From Xylanimonas cellulosilytica DSM 15894 (GTDB taxonomy: Bacteria > Actinomycetota > Actinomycetes > Actinomycetales > Cellulomonadaceae), in NCBI RefSeq assembly GCF_000024965.1, contig NC_013530.1, positions 2,604,001-2,668,000 on the forward strand: a stretch of 64,000 bases of DNA. The letters run 5' to 3'. The position numbers were made by a program, and so were the translations under genes. Shown piece after piece: positions 46,923 to 54,688 of this stretch (position 1 is its first letter; each line of letters starts with the position of its first letter). Below the pieces are notes generated by a model that saw nothing but the letters and a program-made list of their open reading frames with translations, was not told the DNA's origin and did no database searches.

Positions 46923-48308
46923 GTGTCCGACGAGCGAACGCTTTTCCCGATCACCATGCGTGGTTACGACCGCGCCCAGGTCGAGAACCAGCTCGCCCGC
47001 CTCGAACAGGCACTCGACGAGGCCCGCCGCCACGTCGTCGCCTCGGACGAGCGTGCGATGCAGCTGCAGTCCGAGCTCGCGGAGGCCCAGCGCCTCCTGC
47101 GCGAGCAGGACCGGCCCTCCTACTCGGGCCTCGGCTCGCGGATCGAGCAGCTCCTGCGCTCCGCGGAGGAGCAGTCGGCGGACGTGCTCACGCAGGCGAA
47201 CCAGCAGTCGGCCGACGTCATGGCCCGGGCGAAGCTCTCGGCCGGGCAGGTCCGTGCACGCGCCGAGTCCGAGGTCGCCGAGCTGCTCGCCGCCGCCCGC
47301 CGCGAGGCGGAGGAGATCCGCACGACGACGGGCGCCGAGGCCGAGGGCACCCTGCTGGCCGCGCAGCGGCGTGCCGAGGAGCTCGTGGGGTCCGCCGAGC
47401 GCGAGGCCGCCCTGATCACCTCCACCGTCCAGGCCGAGGAGTCGGAGCGCCGCGCGAGCCTCGAGCGTGAGCTCGGCGTGCTGCGCGCGTCCACGGAGCG
47501 CGAGGTCACCGAGCTGCGTCTGGCCACCGAGCGGGACACCGCCCAGCTGCGCGCGCAGTCCGCCGCGGACGCCGCGGCGCTGCGCCAGGAGGCCGAGCGC
47601 GAGGCCAACGACCTGCTGGAGTCGACCCGCCGCGAGGCCGCCCGCATCATCGCGGACGCCAAGCACCACGCCACCGAGGCCGCGCACACCGCCGCGACCG
47701 AGCTGGAGGAGCTGCGCGAAGCCGCCCGCAAGACGCTCGCCGACGCCGAGCTCGAGGTCGCCCAGCGCCGAGAGCAGGTCGAGCAGGAGGCCGCCGAGCG
47801 GCACGAGGTCGCCAAGCAGGAGACCGACCAGCTCATCCGCACCGCGGAGGAGCACGCGACCGAGGCCGAGAAGCGCGTCGCCGTCGCGCTCGCGCAGGCC
47901 GAGAAGGTCCGCGGCGAGTCGGACCAGTACGTCAAGGACCTCGTGGCGGACTCGCGCCGCACCGCCGACCGCATCGTCGCCGAGGCCCGCGCCTTCGCCG
48001 ACCAGACCGTCAACGACGCGCGCGCCGAGTCCGAGGCGCACCGCAGCGCGGCCCAGCGCCAGTTCGAGGACCTGTCCCGCAAGCAGGAGTCGATCAACAC
48101 GTACCTCGACGAGCTGCGCGGCCTGCTCGGCTCCGAGAAGGATGCGGCCGACGTCCTCGGCACGGTGAGCGAGCCCGAGCAGCAGGCAGAGCCCGTCGCC
48201 TCAGAAGAGGCCGCTGAGGCCGCTGACGTCGACGAGGTCACTGACGCCTCCGGTGCCGCGGCGCCGGAGGCCGACGAGCCGGCGGCGGGTCAGGCCGCGA
48301 AGGCCTGA
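46923..48308 (+). CDS. DivIVA-domain coiled-coil protein
   Basis: A 461-residue, almost entirely coiled-coil protein. The N-terminal FPITMRGYDRAQVENQLARL is the DivIVA membrane-targeting motif, followed from about residue 70 by heptad-rich Ala/Glu/Arg sequence with many repeats of AEREA, RREAEEI and similar. The C-terminus is an acidic Ala/Glu/Asp tail. Length and composition resemble actinobacterial polarity/cytoskeletal proteins (DivIVA/Wag31 relatives, Scy-type). It probably acts at cell poles or the septum; this is inferred. GTG at 46923 has a good GGAGG site. Confidence 0.87.
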   Translation: MSDERTLFPITMRGYDRAQVENQLARLEQALDEARRHVVASDERAMQLQSELAEAQRLLREQDRPSYSGLGSRIEQLLRSAEEQSADVLTQANQQSADVMARAKLSAGQVRARAESEVAELLAAARREAEEIRTTTGAEAEGTLLAAQRRAEELVGSAEREAALITSTVQAEESERRASLERELGVLRASTEREVTELRLATERDTAQLRAQSAADAAALRQEAEREANDLLESTRREAARIIADAKHHATEAAHTAATELEELREAARKTLADAELEVAQRREQVEQEAAERHEVAKQETDQLIRTAEEHATEAEKRVAVALAQAEKVRGESDQYVKDLVADSRRTADRIVAEARAFADQTVNDARAESEAHRSAAQRQFEDLSRKQESINTYLDELRGLLGSEKDAADVLGTVSEPEQQAEPVASEEAAEAADVDEVTDASGAAAPEADEPAAGQAAKA

Positions 48309-48318
48309 CCGCCGCCCC

Positions 48319-49122
48319 TCAGCGACGGCGCCGCTGCACGGCGGCGCGGTGGAGCAGAGCCAGCGCCGCGGCCACGGCCGCGGGCTCCTCCAGCGCGGCC
48401 AGGTGCCCGGCGCCGGGCACCACCGTGAGCGCCCCGTTCTGCGCGGCGTGCACCATGTGCTCGGCGTCGTCCAGCGGCGTGACCTTGTCCTCCGCGCCGA
48501 CGACGACGGCGATCGGCCCGCTGAACTCCTTGACCACGTGCGTGCGGTCGGGTCGCCCGGCCATCATGCGCAGCGCCCAGGCCAGGCCGCGCGGCGCCTG
48601 CGCGTGCACCCACGCGTCCAGCGTCGGCAGCAGGTGGCGCCGCTGCTTGAGGCTCGTCTCCCCGAGGAGCTGCGAGGGAAGCGCGAGCACGGGCTCGAGG
48701 CTCTGGCCCATCTCCATCTCGCGCGCGATGCGCAGCCGGTTGGCCCGCACCTCGGGGGTGTCTGCGGTCGCCTTCGTGTCGACGAGCGCCAGACCCGAGA
48801 CGAAGCCCGGGTGCCGCTCGGTGAGCGCGAGCGCCACGTAGCCGCCCATGGACACCCCGGCGACGACGGCGTTCGCGATCCCCGCCCCCTGCAACGTCTG
48901 GTGGAGGGCGTCCGCGACCAGGTCGATCCGTGGCGGGATGTTGCCGAACTCGCTGTACCCCTGCCCCGGCAGGTCCACGGCGATGGCCCGGACCCCCGCC
49001 GGGAGCAGCTCGGCGGCGGGACCCCACACCCGGTGGTCGAGCGGGAACGCGTGGACCAGCACGATCGGCACGCCACCCCCGTCGTGCAGCTCGTGCATGG
49101 CCAGCTTCGGCAGTGGGGTCAT
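48319..49122 (-). CDS. Alpha/beta hydrolase
   Basis: A 267-residue serine hydrolase. It has the oxyanion strand VPIVLVHAFPLDHRVW, the nucleophile elbow GVSMGGYVAL (Ser in GxSxG), a late Asp (AVVVGAEDKVTP) and the catalytic His in VPGAGHLAALEEP. The fold resembles 3-oxoadipate enol-lactonase and similar esterases, but no ligand can be named. ATG at 49122 is preferred because GGAGG lies 6 nt upstream; ATG at 49128 is possible. It is convergent with the DivIVA-like gene, 10 bp apart. Confidence 0.85.
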   Translation of the reverse strand: MTPLPKLAMHELHDGGGVPIVLVHAFPLDHRVWGPAAELLPAGVRAIAVDLPGQGYSEFGNIPPRIDLVADALHQTLQGAGIANAVVAGVSMGGYVALALTERHPGFVSGLALVDTKATADTPEVRANRLRIAREMEMGQSLEPVLALPSQLLGETSLKQRRHLLPTLDAWVHAQAPRGLAWALRMMAGRPDRTHVVKEFSGPIAVVVGAEDKVTPLDDAEHMVHAAQNGALTVVPGAGHLAALEEPAAVAAALALLHRAAVQRRRR

Positions 49123-49159
49123 CCTCATCCTCCGGGGGCTCGACGGGCGGGTTCCGACG

Positions 49160-49909
49160 TCACTGGTCGGCGGTGAGCGACGCCGTGCTTGTCTCACCGT
49201 CCCACGTCGTCGGCAACGGCGCCTGACCAGGCACCACGTGCGCGACGATCTCGTCCAGGACGCGCCGCACGGCCGGCTCCCCGACCCACAGATGCTTGGC
49301 CCCGTCGACGCCGATGACCTCGGCCTGGGGCACCCGCGCGAACCGGCGCCGGGCCTCGGGCGGCTGGAGATAGTCGTCGTGCTCAGGCACCAGGACCACC
49401 AGCGGGCGGCCGAAGTCGGCCCAGCGGTCGAGGTCCGCGTCGGTGGCGCGGTGCAGCGGCGGGGACAGCAGGACGGCGCCCTCGATGGACGGGTCGGCGC
49501 CGTGCTTGAGGATCAGCTCGGTGCCGAACGACCAGCCGACCGCCCACCGCCGGGGCAACCCGTGGAAGGTGGCGAACTCGTAGGCGGCCTCGACGTCGTG
49601 CCGCTCGGCCTCACCGCCGTCGAACGCCCCCTGCGACGTACCGCGCGGGGACGCGGTGCCGCGGGTGTTGAAACGCAGGACCGCGAGGTCCGCGAGCGCC
49701 GGCAGCCGCCAGGCCGCCTTGCGGAAGACGTGCGAGTCCATGTACCCGCCGTGCGTGGGCAGGGGGTGGAACGTGACGAGCGTGGCGGCGGGCTCGACGT
49801 CGAGCGGCCGGGCCAGCTCGCCGACGAGCGTCAGTCCGTCCGCGGTGTGCAGCTCGACGTCCTCACGGTGTGCGGGCAGGACGGTCAGCGAACGGATCTC
49901 GTGCGGCAC
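49160..49909 (-). CDS. Alpha/beta hydrolase (short-chain, COG2945-like)
   Basis: A 249-residue hydrolase with LVTFHPLPTHGGYMDSHVF near the N-terminus, the nucleophile elbow GWSFGTE (GxSxG, about residue 122), Asp in VLVPEHDDYLQPPEARRRF and His in VDGAKHLWVG. The arrangement matches the small alpha/beta hydrolases related to dienelactone hydrolase. GTG at 49909 is chosen; TACCCT about 6 nt upstream may be a -10, giving a leaderless mRNA. It lies just upstream of the other hydrolase on the same strand, 37 bp apart. Confidence 0.82.
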   Translation of the reverse strand: MPHEIRSLTVLPAHREDVELHTADGLTLVGELARPLDVEPAATLVTFHPLPTHGGYMDSHVFRKAAWRLPALADLAVLRFNTRGTASPRGTSQGAFDGGEAERHDVEAAYEFATFHGLPRRWAVGWSFGTELILKHGADPSIEGAVLLSPPLHRATDADLDRWADFGRPLVVLVPEHDDYLQPPEARRRFARVPQAEVIGVDGAKHLWVGEPAVRRVLDEIVAHVVPGQAPLPTTWDGETSTASLTADQ

Positions 49910-49941
49910 GCGTCCAGGGTAGCCGGGCGTCCGGGGCGGTC

Positions 49942-50241
49942 TCACCGCAGCCGGGAGCGACGTTCCCAACAGCTCGAGTGCCAGTGCCGCCGGGCGTCGA
50001 GCCCCGCGGTCTCGCCGCCGATGGCGTCGCGCGCCCAGGCGACGACGTGCGCGGTGCCGGGTGGGATCTCCTGCTGGCAGCCGGGGCACCGGAAGGTCTT
50101 GTCGCCGCCGCGGACGGTGCGCACGGTCCACTCGCCGTCGTCGGCGGACAGGTGCCGGACGCCGCCGAGCGCCCGCTCGACGTCGACCGGCACGTGCTGG
50201 GTGCCGTACGGGCGACGGGACGAACGGCGGCTGGACGGCAT
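49942..50241 (-). CDS. Small zinc-ribbon-like hypothetical protein
   Basis: A 99-residue protein with a possible zinc site: CPGCQQE (about residues 52-58) and a C-terminal HWHSSCWERR. The N-terminus is Arg/Ser-rich. Similar small proteins are common and uncharacterised in actinobacteria; I cannot give a function. ATG at 50241 is divergent from the FKBP gene with an 83-bp gap. Confidence 0.7.
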   Translation of the reverse strand: MPSSRRSSRRPYGTQHVPVDVERALGGVRHLSADDGEWTVRTVRGGDKTFRCPGCQQEIPPGTAHVVAWARDAIGGETAGLDARRHWHSSCWERRSRLR

Positions 50242-50324
50242 ACCCCTATTCTCGCCGAAACCTGGGTAGGGGGTCCGGGATCGGCGGCTAGCATGGCCCG
50301 CGACTCCGACCGAAGGACCCTCCC

Positions 50325-51287
50325 GTGAACTTCCGACTTCCCGCGCGCGCCGCCGTGCTCGCGCTCGCCGCCGCCCTCGCCCTGTCGGGCTGCGGGTCCG
50401 GCTCCGACGGCGGAGACGAGCCCACGTCCTCGCCCACGCCGGCCGCCACCGGGCCGTCCGCCGTGGACACCGCGGCCGTGGCCGGCATCAAGGTCGACGG
50501 CGACGCCGGTGCCGAGCCGACCCTGTCGTTCGACGCGCCGCTCAGCGTCTCGACGGCGACGACGCGCCTCGTGGACGCCGGCGACGGCGAGCCGCTCGAG
50601 GACGGCCAGGAGCTCGCGATCCACTTCGTCGCCTTCAGCGGCGTCGACGCCTCACGCGTCGGTTCGACGTGGGAGGAGGGTGAGGGGGCGACCGACCTGA
50701 TCATCTTCGGCGACCCGCAGCTCGGTGTGATCAACGACGTGCTGACCGGCGCCAACGTCGGGGCGCGGGCCCTGATCGCCAACCCGATGACGGGCGCGGA
50801 CGGCACCACGCAGACGTCCATCATGCTGATCGAGGTCGCCTCAGCGACGACCCTCCCGACGCGCGCCGAGGGCGAGGCCGTCACCCCGGCCGAGGGCCTG
50901 CCCGTCGTCACGCTGGACGAGAACGGCAAGCCGTCGATCGAGTTCCCCGAGGGCTTCGAGGCGCCGACCGAGCTGGTCGCCCAGACCCTGATCAAGGGCA
51001 CCGGTGCCGTGGTCGAGGAGACCCAGCAGGTCGTCGCGCACTACACCGGCTGGACGCTGGACGGCGAGGTCTTCGACTCCTCGTGGGAGCGCGACATGCC
51101 CGCCATCTTCGGCCTCCAGCAGGTCATCCAGGGCTGGACCGAGGGCCTGGCCGGCCAGACGGTCGGCTCCCAGGTGCTGCTCGTGATCCCCGCCGAGCTG
51201 GCCTACGGCGAGGCGAGCGACACGAACACCCACTCGCTCGCCGGCGAGGCGCTGGTCTTCGTCGTCGACATCCTCGACGCGCAGTGA
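50325..51287 (+). CDS. FKBP-type peptidyl-prolyl isomerase lipoprotein
   Basis: A 320-residue secreted prolyl isomerase. The signal peptide (RAAVLALAAALALSGC; lipobox ALSGC, Cys25) lipidates it. The mature part contains two FKBP-like regions: a degenerate first one (about residues 85-185) and a canonical second one with VVAHYTGWTLDGEVFDSSWE, VIQGWTEGLAGQTVGSQVLL and IPAELAYG. It assists folding of exported proteins at the membrane surface. GTG at 50325 has the ribosome-binding site GAAGGA; a -10-like TAGCAT lies at 50289-50294. It is followed by a strong terminator. Confidence 0.93.
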   Translation: MNFRLPARAAVLALAAALALSGCGSGSDGGDEPTSSPTPAATGPSAVDTAAVAGIKVDGDAGAEPTLSFDAPLSVSTATTRLVDAGDGEPLEDGQELAIHFVAFSGVDASRVGSTWEEGEGATDLIIFGDPQLGVINDVLTGANVGARALIANPMTGADGTTQTSIMLIEVASATTLPTRAEGEAVTPAEGLPVVTLDENGKPSIEFPEGFEAPTELVAQTLIKGTGAVVEETQQVVAHYTGWTLDGEVFDSSWERDMPAIFGLQQVIQGWTEGLAGQTVGSQVLLVIPAELAYGEASDTNTHSLAGEALVFVVDILDAQ

Positions 51288-51307
51288 TCGTCGACGCACA
51301 GTGATCG
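51274..51307 (+). repeat. Tandem duplication of the FKBP gene 3' end
   Basis: The 17-nt segment at 51274-51290 (containing the last codons and TGA) is repeated immediately at 51291-51307 with one mismatch. The second TGA is in another frame. It resembles the stop-spanning duplication at 43958-43988. Confidence 0.85.
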
Positions 51308-51321
51308 CAGCCTGACGCGAA

Positions 51322-51363
51322 ACGAACGGGCGGTCTCCCCTCTGGGGGAGGCCGCCCGTTCGT
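51322..51363. terminator. Terminator hairpin between convergent FKBP and regulator genes
   Basis: Arms ACGAACGGGCGG (51322-51333) and CCGCCCGTTCGT (51352-51363) are perfectly complementary, extended inward by TCTCCCC/GGGGGAG with one mismatch, giving a stem of about 19 bp. Neither side has a strong U-tract. Position after convergent genes supports a bidirectional terminator. Confidence 0.8.
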
Positions 51364-51382
51364 CTGTCACACGGGCACGCCT

Positions 51383-52015
51383 TCAGCCGGTCGCTCCAGC
51401 GTCCCCCGCGCCGCGGTCGATCCCGAGGGTGGCCACGAGGTCCTCGTGGAGCTCGAACCAGACGCGGTGGCATGAGTCGACGTCGCTGGCGTCCACCCAG
51501 GGGCGTCCGCCGCGCCAGGCGCGCGTCAGCGCGTGGGAGAACCGGGTGTCGTACCCGCTGAACCGGTCGAGGTGCGTGGCGAGGCGGCGGGCCAACGGGC
51601 TCAATGCGCGGTCGAGCGCCGCGAGCTCGTCGAGCACGGCGTCGTCCCAGTCGGCGTCGGTGTGGTCGTCGGGAGCGAGCCGGTCTCCCGCAGGTCGCAG
51701 CTGCCAGCGCGTCACGGCGTTGCGCAGCCGGGCGTTGAGCGGCAGGAAGTCCTCGTGGACGGCGGCGACCGCGTGCCCGGCGCCGGCGGCGGACAGCTCG
51801 ACCGCGAGCAGCCGCTCGTTCTCCGCGCGCCCGGACTCGGTCAGCCACCACCCCGCCGTCTCGGCGAACTGGGCGCGCTGCGCCCACCCACGGTCGTGGG
51901 CGTCCCGCAGCGCCGCAGCGACGTCGTCGGGCGGCAGGCCGAACCTGCGGGCGACGGCGTCGTCGTCGGCCATCCCGGCCAGCCGCACGGCGTGCAGCAC
52001 GAGCAGGAGGCTCAC
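51383..52015 (-). CDS. Winged-helix regulator-like protein
   Basis: A 210-residue protein. The N-terminal 65 residues look like a winged helix (LAGMADDDAVARRFGLPPDD, then AALRDAHDRGWAQRA and a WWLTESGRAENERLLAVEL wing). The rest is a helical, Trp/His/Arg-rich region (DEDWDDAVLDEL-like, DSCHRVWFELHEDLVATLGI) that could be a sensor domain. I do not recognise a named family. GTG at 52015 overlaps the stop of the smaller HTH gene (GTGA), so the two are made together. The pair is divergent from the ATP-grasp/phosphohistidine gene, suggesting that it controls it. Confidence 0.7.
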   Translation of the reverse strand: MSLLLVLHAVRLAGMADDDAVARRFGLPPDDVAAALRDAHDRGWAQRAQFAETAGWWLTESGRAENERLLAVELSAAGAGHAVAAVHEDFLPLNARLRNAVTRWQLRPAGDRLAPDDHTDADWDDAVLDELAALDRALSPLARRLATHLDRFSGYDTRFSHALTRAWRGGRPWVDASDVDSCHRVWFELHEDLVATLGIDRGAGDAGATG

Positions 52016-52353
52016 GGCAGCCTCGCCGTCAGGCGTGTGAAGTGCTGCTGACAGGCCTGCGGGGAGCGGAACCCCATGGCGTCGGCGATCTGCGCCCACG
52101 TCAGGCCCGCGCCGCGGGCGGCGAACAGCAGCCCCGCCTCGAGCCCGTCGACCTCGGCACGGGCCTCGGCGAGCAGCGTCAGCGCATGGGTCAGGTCGTC
52201 GGGGGTGCGCTCGGCCGAACGCCGCAGCGTCAGGTGGATCAGGTCGACCGCCGACGGCGGCGCCGCTGGCCACGCCTCGTCGCGCAGCGTCGCCAGGTGC
52301 TCGCGCGCGGCCCGGGAGCGTTCGGCGGCCGAGTGCTCGGTGTTGCCTTCCAT
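52012..52353 (-). CDS. Small helix-turn-helix protein
   Basis: A 113-residue protein. The C-terminal segment GLTWAQIADAMGFRSPQACQ has the shape of a helix-turn-helix; the middle is a helical domain (DLTHALTLLAEARAEVDGLE). ATG at 52353 is preferred over the upstream TTG because the predicted TTGACA-N17-GACGAT promoter puts the transcription start on this ATG. Likely binds the CAAC-N5-GTTG dyads that cover its own promoter, but this is inferred. Confidence 0.75.
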   Translation of the reverse strand: MEGNTEHSAAERSRAAREHLATLRDEAWPAAPPSAVDLIHLTLRRSAERTPDDLTHALTLLAEARAEVDGLEAGLLFAARGAGLTWAQIADAMGFRSPQACQQHFTRLTARLP

Positions 52354-52359
52354 GCCCCC

Positions 52360-52399
52360 ATCGTCGAGAATCAACGAACTGTTGTCAACAGATTGTTGA
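52360..52399. promoter_or_regulatory. Promoter with two adjacent CAAC-N5-GTTG dyads
   Basis: Dyad 1 is CAAC-GAACT-GTTG (52372-52384). Dyad 2, one base away, is CAAC-AGATT-GTTG (52386-52398), extended to a perfect TCAAC/GTTGA (52385-52399). On the minus strand TTGACA (complement of 52383-52388) and GACGAT (complement of 52360-52365) are 17 nt apart, so the operators cover the -35 and spacer of the regulator promoter. They also end 4 bp before the start of the divergent gene at 52404. Confidence 0.7.
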
Positions 52400-52403
52400 G
52401 ACC

Positions 52404-53483
52404 ATGCTCATCACGCTCCGTGACGCCCGTCCGGAACGGTGCGGCGCCAAGGCCACCACGCTCGGGCGCCTGCTCACCGCCGGCCTGCCCGTGCCCGACG
52501 GCGTCGTGGTGCCCTTCGACGCCCCCGCGGCCAACCTTGATCGCCTCGCCGCCGAGGCGTGGAGCGTCCTGGGGCCGGGACCCCTCGCCGTGCGGTCCTC
52601 GGCCGACGGTGAGGACTCCGCCGACGCGTCGATGGCGGGGCAGCACACGACCGTCCTCGGCGCGCACACACCGTCCCAGGTCGCCGACGCGATCCGCGCG
52701 TGCCGGGCCTCGGCGTCGTCGGACCGAGCGGCCGCCTACCGTCAGCGGCTCGGGCGCGCCGAGCCACGGATGGCGGTGCTCATCCAGCGCCTGGTACCGG
52801 CCGACGTCGCCGGCGTCATGTTCGTCACCGCCGACGGGGCCGTGATCGAGGCCGGGCGTGGGCTGGGCACGGCCGTCGTCGAGGGCCGCGTCACACCCGA
52901 GCGGATCCACGTCGACGCGGACGGGGCCATCCACCGGCCGCCCACTGACGCGCACACCGACGCGCTGCTCGACGACGACGCCGTGACGCTCCTCGTGGGT
53001 GTGGGCCGGCGGGTGTCCACTCTCCTCGGCGGCACCCTCGACGTGGAGTGGGCCGTCGCCAGCGGCTCGGCCTGGATCCTCCAGGCCCGGCCGATCACCG
53101 CGCCGCTCCCCGAGGCCGCCGCGCACACCGGCACCACGGCCCTCTCCCCCGGCGCCACGCGGCTGACGGGCAGCCCTGGCAGCGGCGGCGTCACCACCGG
53201 TCCCGCGCGCGTCGTCCACGGCCCCGCCGACTTCGCCCGGGTGCGCCGCGGCGACGTCCTCGTCTGCCCGTACACCGACCCCGCGTGGACACCGCTGCTC
53301 GCCGTCGCCGCGGGCGTGGTGACCCGCACCGGCGGCATGCTCTCCCACGCCGCGATCGTGGCCCGCGAGCACGCCATCCCCGCCGTCCTCGGCGTCGCCG
53401 ACGCCCTCGACCGGATCACCGACGGCGACCTCGTCACCGTCGACGGCGACGCCGGGACCGTCACCCTGCGACGGCCCGCATGA
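52404..53483 (+). CDS. Compact ATP-grasp / phosphohistidine protein (PEP synthase-like, no third domain)
   Basis: A 359-residue protein with only two of the usual three domains. The N-terminal ATP-grasp (about residues 1-230) has CGAKATTLGRLLTAGLPVPD, LAVRSSADGEDSADASMAGQ, EAGRGLGTAVVEGRVTPERI and DVEWAVASGSAWILQARPIT. The C-terminal swivelling domain has the phospho-accepting His in TGGMLSHAAIVAREHAIPAV. PEP synthase, PPDK and rifampin phosphotransferase (RPH) all carry a substrate domain of several hundred residues, the PEP/pyruvate barrel or the rifampin domain. None is present here. It should move phosphate from ATP to its own His; the final acceptor is unknown. ATG at 52404; the stop overlaps the phosphatase gene (ATGA). 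Confidence 0.88.
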   Translation: MLITLRDARPERCGAKATTLGRLLTAGLPVPDGVVVPFDAPAANLDRLAAEAWSVLGPGPLAVRSSADGEDSADASMAGQHTTVLGAHTPSQVADAIRACRASASSDRAAAYRQRLGRAEPRMAVLIQRLVPADVAGVMFVTADGAVIEAGRGLGTAVVEGRVTPERIHVDADGAIHRPPTDAHTDALLDDDAVTLLVGVGRRVSTLLGGTLDVEWAVASGSAWILQARPITAPLPEAAAHTGTTALSPGATRLTGSPGSGGVTTGPARVVHGPADFARVRRGDVLVCPYTDPAWTPLLAVAAGVVTRTGGMLSHAAIVAREHAIPAVLGVADALDRITDGDLVTVDGDAGTVTLRRPA

Positions 53484-54067
53484 CCCGACGCCTGTCCATC
53501 GCCCGGCACGGGGAAGCCGACGCGTTCGGCTCGCTCACCGACACCGGCCGTCACCAGGCTGCGCGGCTCGGCGAGCGGCTCGCCGCACAGCCCATCGACG
53601 TCATCTGGCACTCACCGCTCCCCCGCGCGCAGGAGACCGCCGCGATCGTCGCCGAGCACCTGCCCGGAGTGCCCGTCCTCGACGCGCCCGAGCTCATCGA
53701 CCACGTGCCCTACGTCCCGGCCCCGGGCGAGGCGCCATCGTCATGGGCGGGGTTCTTCGACGGCTTCGACGACGCCGAGGCCTCACACGGGCACGCACTC
53801 GCAGACGCGCTGACGCGCCGGTTCGGCGCCGCCGGCTCCCGCGCGACCCACGAGGTGCTCATCACCCACGCCTATCAGGTCGCCTGGCTCGTGCGGCACG
53901 CCCTGGCGGCACCACCCGTGGCATGGCTGCGCGTGCCCGTCGCCAACACCGGCCTCACCGTCGTCGAGCACCGCGCGCACGAGGCCTCAGCCCTGCTCAT
54001 GCTCAACGACCTGAGCCACCTCCCGCGGCACCTGCGCTGGACAGGCTTCGCCGCCGCCCCGCCATGA
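53480..54067 (+). CDS. Histidine phosphatase-family protein
   Basis: A 195-residue phosphatase of the phosphoglycerate mutase-like superfamily. The catalytic motif is SIARHGEADAFGSLTDTGR (RHG, about residues 9-11), with the second His in VLITHAYQVAWLVRH and the conserved Arg in SPLPRAQETAAIVAEHLPGV. ATG at 53480 overlaps the stop of the ATP-grasp/phosphohistidine gene, so the two are co-translated, pairing a phosphotransfer protein with a phosphatase. Its 3' end overlaps the opposing HAD gene by 81 bp. Confidence 0.9.
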   Translation: MTRRLSIARHGEADAFGSLTDTGRHQAARLGERLAAQPIDVIWHSPLPRAQETAAIVAEHLPGVPVLDAPELIDHVPYVPAPGEAPSSWAGFFDGFDDAEASHGHALADALTRRFGAAGSRATHEVLITHAYQVAWLVRHALAAPPVAWLRVPVANTGLTVVEHRAHEASALLMLNDLSHLPRHLRWTGFAAAPP

Positions 54068-54688
54068 CCGGCCGTCGACGCCGTGCTTCGCGAGCAGGTC
54101 CAGCAGCGCGTCATGGCCGTCCCTGACCGTCCAGTGGATCGCAGGCATCCCCGCCGCACGGGCGCCTTCGACGTTGGCGAGCGAGTCGTCGACGAAAAGG
54201 ATCGTCTCCGGCGCCGCTCCGATGCGTCGCGCCGCCTCGACGAAGAACGTCGCCTCCGGCTTCGCGACGCCCAGCTCGCAGGAGTAGCAGCTGGTGTCGA
54301 AGAGCTCGTCGTACCCGAACGCCGTGCGCAGGAACGCGGCCCGGTTCGCATCCTGATTCGTCCCCAGGTGGACGCCGTACCCGTTGCCGCGCAGCGCGCC
54401 GACGAGAGCCACGGTGGCGGGAACAGGAGCCACGCGGCACCACGCCTCGGCGAACACCTCGTCCGCCGACGCATCGACACCGAACTGCACGAGCAGGTCG
54501 GCGAGCAGCGGCAGGAAGTCGCCCTGCCCGGCGAGGGCCGGTCGCTCCATCTCCCACGCCCGGTGCAGGAACTCGCGTGCCCTGTCCCCGACAAACGGCT
54601 CCGCCAGTGCGTACCAGTCGTCGTCGGGCACCACCTGCAGGACGCCGTCAGCGTCGAGAAGCACGTGCCGGATCGCTGACGACGCCAC
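53987..54688 (-). CDS. HAD-superfamily hydrolase
   Basis: About 233 residues. Motif I is HVLLDADGVLQVVPDD (DxDGxL), motif II the Thr/Asn segment HLGTNQDANRAAF, motif III the Lys in CELGVAKPEATFF and motif IV the acidic pair in ILFVDDSLANVEGA. It is a phosphatase-type HAD of subfamily IA. Start is uncertain: GTG at 54688 begins 5 residues before motif I. The frame stays open for about 110 codons further upstream (to 55018) with no typical start or motif. The C-terminus overlaps the convergent histidine phosphatase gene by 81 bp. Confidence 0.8.
   Translation of the reverse strand: MASSAIRHVLLDADGVLQVVPDDDWYALAEPFVGDRAREFLHRAWEMERPALAGQGDFLPLLADLLVQFGVDASADEVFAEAWCRVAPVPATVALVGALRGNGYGVHLGTNQDANRAAFLRTAFGYDELFDTSCYSCELGVAKPEATFFVEAARRIGAAPETILFVDDSLANVEGARAAGMPAIHWTVRDGHDALLDLLAKHGVDGRSWRGGGEACPAQVPREVAQVVEHEQG

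Noticed and set aside
52404-53483. Rifampin phosphotransferase
   Set aside because: The rifampin-binding domain is absent; the protein is less than half the size of known RPH enzymes.
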